This document shows, in pieces, positions 5,210 through 6,352 of a stretch of 6,352 nucleotides of DNA. The notes below the pieces were generated by a model. It worked only from the letters and a program-made list of their open reading frames with translations. It was not told the origin of the DNA and searched no databases. This DNA is from an uncultured Bacilli bacterium (GTDB lineage Bacteria; Bacillota_I; Bacilli_A; RF39; UBA660), in the NCBI GenBank assembly GCA_910586425.1, contig CAJUHL010000085.1, positions 1-6,352 on the forward strand, in the 5' to 3' direction. The translations under genes were made by a program, and so were the position numbers. Position 1 is the stretch's first letter. Every line of letters begins with the position of its first letter.

Positions 5210-5340
5210 AGCGATACTACCATGTTGTCGCTATATAAAAACACATGGTTTGCCAGATGACTCAGGACGGCTCCTGAACCTATCTTGAAAACAGTGTGTG
5301 TAGCGATGAGCTGCATTGGGATCGACACCTACGTCTGGCG
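5210..5340 (+). ncRNA. Candidate structured RNA: pseudoknot plus multi-hairpin domain
   Basis: The 5' part can form an H-type pseudoknot: AGCGA 5210-5214 with TCGCT 5228-5232, and the loop bases ACCATGT 5219-5225 with ACATGGT 5243-5249, with connecting loops of 4, 2 and 10 bases. Directly after it, GCCAGATG 5252-5259 closes on CGTCTGGC 5332-5339 (eight pairs, one G-U). Inside are TCAGGA 5262-5267 with TCCTGA 5272-5277 around a CGGC loop, and GTGT/ACAC plus CGAT/ATCG (5298-5307 with 5321-5328) with an AG bulge. The region is more GC-rich than the flanks and has no plausible ORF. It lies between the three-gene operon and the 48-aa gene and could be a leader of the latter or an independent RNA. 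It matches no RNA class that I recognise. Confidence 0.5.
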
Positions 5341-5419
5341 TTAATAACAGAAATCTGCAAATATTTTATAAAGCGGATAATTATTTTCATTTTGCGAATA
5401 CTATCCATGAGGTGAAAAC

Positions 5420-5566
5420 ATGGATAATAAAACTCAGGAACAAATTCAAGAGCAAAAGAACCATGATAAATTTAATAGTATAACTCAAAAGGTTGCACCT
5501 AAAAATCAGAATCAGACACACAATTCCAGAAAAGAAGGTATACAACCAATCAATCAGAAAAGATAG
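5420..5566 (+). CDS. Short, highly polar hypothetical protein (48 aa)
   Basis: ATG 5420 has an excellent GAGGTGA ribosome binding site (5409-5415) and the ORF ends at TAG 5564-5566, inside a terminator. The product is extremely polar and rich in Gln, Asn and Lys (MDNKTQEQIQEQKNHDKF at the start, ending QPINQKR). It has only a handful of scattered hydrophobic residues, so it should be intrinsically disordered and basic at its C-terminus. No family is recognised. Good translation signals, a close terminator and the distinctive composition argue for a real gene, possibly a small nucleic-acid- or protein-binding regulator. It follows the structured region 5210-5340, which may be its mRNA leader. 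Confidence 0.65.
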   Translation: MDNKTQEQIQEQKNHDKFNSITQKVAPKNQNQTHNSRKEGIQPINQKR

Positions 5567-5593
5567 AGTCACCAGTTTTGACGGCTCTTTTTT
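5565..5593 (+). terminator. Terminator of the 48-aa gene, between convergent genes
   Basis: AGAGTC (5565-5570) pairs with GGCTCT (5583-5588, one G-U); GTCA 5568-5571 with TGAC 5579-5582 is an alternative inner pairing. Six T's follow (5588-5593). It also lies just past the stop of the minus-strand gene, where the A-rich 5551-5562 gives a weaker T-rich tail, so it may serve both. Confidence 0.7.
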
Positions 5594-5596
5594 GTG

Positions 5597-6229
5597 TTAA
5601 TTTTTCTTTTTATGATACATCTCATTTATGGACTCAGCTAAAATGGAGCGAGAATGTTTATCGGGATTATCATTACTGTTTTTCTTATCAATATAATAAT
5701 CCTGTAATTCTATCCAATAGCCATTTTGCTTTAACCAGGCAATTTTATTATCCAGGTTTTTAAAACCTTTACCTTGAAATTCCCAAGTGTAATTACCATT
5801 TTTCTTGTTGAATCTTATATACTGCTGTCTTCTATCTTTACAGTTATATATAAGAGCAAAATCGCAGCTATGTATGATTTGAGATGTAAATGTATTCACT
5901 TTTTTGATGGTTAATACTCTTGTGGAATCTTCACAGTGTTTATAACCATACTTGGGTGCAACTCTGTCTATTGCATTTCGCATAATATTGCGAATTTCTC
6001 CCGGACTATAGTTTTCATCATCGTCATTAATTGCAAGATCGAAATCGAAGTCAAATCCTATATTGGATTTTCTGTCATAGGTAATCATGTTCATACTAGA
6101 GCTACCTACAGGCTTGGGCTGAAAGGTAAAATATGGTCTTACAATGTCCTGTACTTCTTGGATAATTTGAATCAATTCATTTTTGACTGGTTGTGCTGAC
6201 CTTTTGGTTACATATACAAAATCGTGCAT
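5597..6229 (-). CDS. Nucleotidyltransferase-fold protein
   Basis: This is a 210-aa protein on the minus strand. ATG 6229 has AGGAGG at 6238-6243 with 8-base spacing. It shows the signature of the Pol-beta-like nucleotidyltransferase superfamily: GSSS (42-45) at the start of the nucleotide-binding turn, DFDFD (60-64) supplying the two metal-binding aspartates, and a third acidic residue at Asp123 in HSCDFALIYN. All three catalytic acids are therefore present and the enzyme should be able to transfer a nucleotide. The acceptor (protein, RNA, antibiotic or a second nucleotide) is unknown. The rest (140-210) is mixed alpha/beta with an aromatic GNYTWEFQGKGF stretch and a basic tail. Stand-alone members occur in toxin-antitoxin pairs and CD-NTase-like defence systems, but no antitoxin or effector lies next to it here. 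It converges on the plus-strand genes, so it is a separate unit. Confidence 0.72.
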   Translation of the reverse strand: MHDFVYVTKRSAQPVKNELIQIIQEVQDIVRPYFTFQPKPVGSSSMNMITYDRKSNIGFDFDFDLAINDDDENYSPGEIRNIMRNAIDRVAPKYGYKHCEDSTRVLTIKKVNTFTSQIIHSCDFALIYNCKDRRQQYIRFNKKNGNYTWEFQGKGFKNLDNKIAWLKQNGYWIELQDYYIDKKNSNDNPDKHSRSILAESINEMYHKKKN

Positions 6230-6260
6230 TCTGGTTTCCTCCTGAAATCAAGTATAAATC

Positions 6261-6293
6261 ATTATAGAATAGCATGATTTTATATTTTGTCAA
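6261..6293 (-). promoter_or_regulatory. Promoter candidate for the nucleotidyltransferase gene
   Basis: On the minus strand a perfect TTGACA (plus positions 6288-6293) is followed by TATTCT (6266-6271) at 16 bases, and by TATAAT (6261-6266) at a 21-base spacing that is too long for standard use. The first pair is the likelier promoter, about 35 bases before the start codon. The remaining bases up to 6352 show no gene. Confidence 0.5.
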
Positions 6294-6352
6294 GAGGGAA
6301 ATTCTTGAATTAAGCATTCTATTGGATAAACAAATATATTTTCTAAAAATAT

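Noticed and set aside
5387..5572. Minus-strand ORF of 61 codons with a membrane-like sequence
   Set aside because: Its hydrophobicity is the antisense of the polar 48-aa gene, which has a much better ribosome binding site and a terminator.
3396..6229. Membrane protein and nucleotidyltransferase as one CD-NTase/SLATT defence operon
   Set aside because: They are on opposite strands, about 1.7 kb apart, with terminators and unrelated genes between them.
1..6352. CRISPR arrays, insertion sequences or rRNA
   Set aside because: No regularly spaced repeats, transposase motifs or rRNA-like segments were seen.

Overview
The window is AT-rich with low-GC codon use, strong AGGAGG-type ribosome binding sites and short intrinsic terminators. 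This fits a Firmicute, probably a gut Clostridia/Lachnospiraceae genome (inferred from style and protein families, not proven). The gene content is that of a prophage or phage-derived mobile element: a phage-type metallophosphoesterase, an HU-like DNA-binding protein, an AntA/KilAC antirepressor, a tyrosine recombinase, a tRNA-Tyr-like gene and several small unknown phage-style proteins.

Layout. At 3-554 is the C-terminal part of a metallophosphoesterase whose start lies outside the window, followed by an intrinsic terminator. Positions 555-845 hold no gene but contain three consecutive hairpins and a folded leader in front of the HU gene (846-1121). A 51-aa ORF (1134-1289) follows. A G-U-rich hairpin and a long near-perfect hairpin fill the gap before the antirepressor (1481-2176), which is split by one in-frame TAA. 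The tyrosine recombinase (2265-3290) comes next. An AT-rich unit (3396-3854) encodes a small three-helix membrane protein with its own likely promoter and a clear terminator. After it come a hairpin-rich stretch and a class II tRNA-Tyr(GUA)-like gene (4006-4095), then a tight operon of three small unknown genes (4136-5205). The third of these has been knocked out of frame by a 10-bp tandem duplication. Positions 5206-5419 are non-coding and can fold into an H-type pseudoknot plus a closed multi-hairpin domain, a candidate structured RNA. A 48-aa, very polar ORF (5420-5566) ends in a terminator. Convergent to everything else, the minus strand carries a 210-aa nucleotidyltransferase-fold protein (5597-6229) with its own ribosome binding site and a plausible promoter.

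How it may fit together. Most of the plus strand reads as a regulatory/early or accessory region of a temperate element: control (antirepressor), integration (recombinase), nucleoid or DNA architecture (HU), and small accessory genes. Two independent lesions, a nonsense codon in the antirepressor and a 10-bp duplication in the third operon gene, suggest an element in early decay or locked in lysogeny. The membrane protein and the minus-strand nucleotidyltransferase each look like separately transcribed cargo. Their families have members in anti-phage defence, but nothing here proves such a role. The least explained part is the non-coding RNA candidate at 5210-5340.
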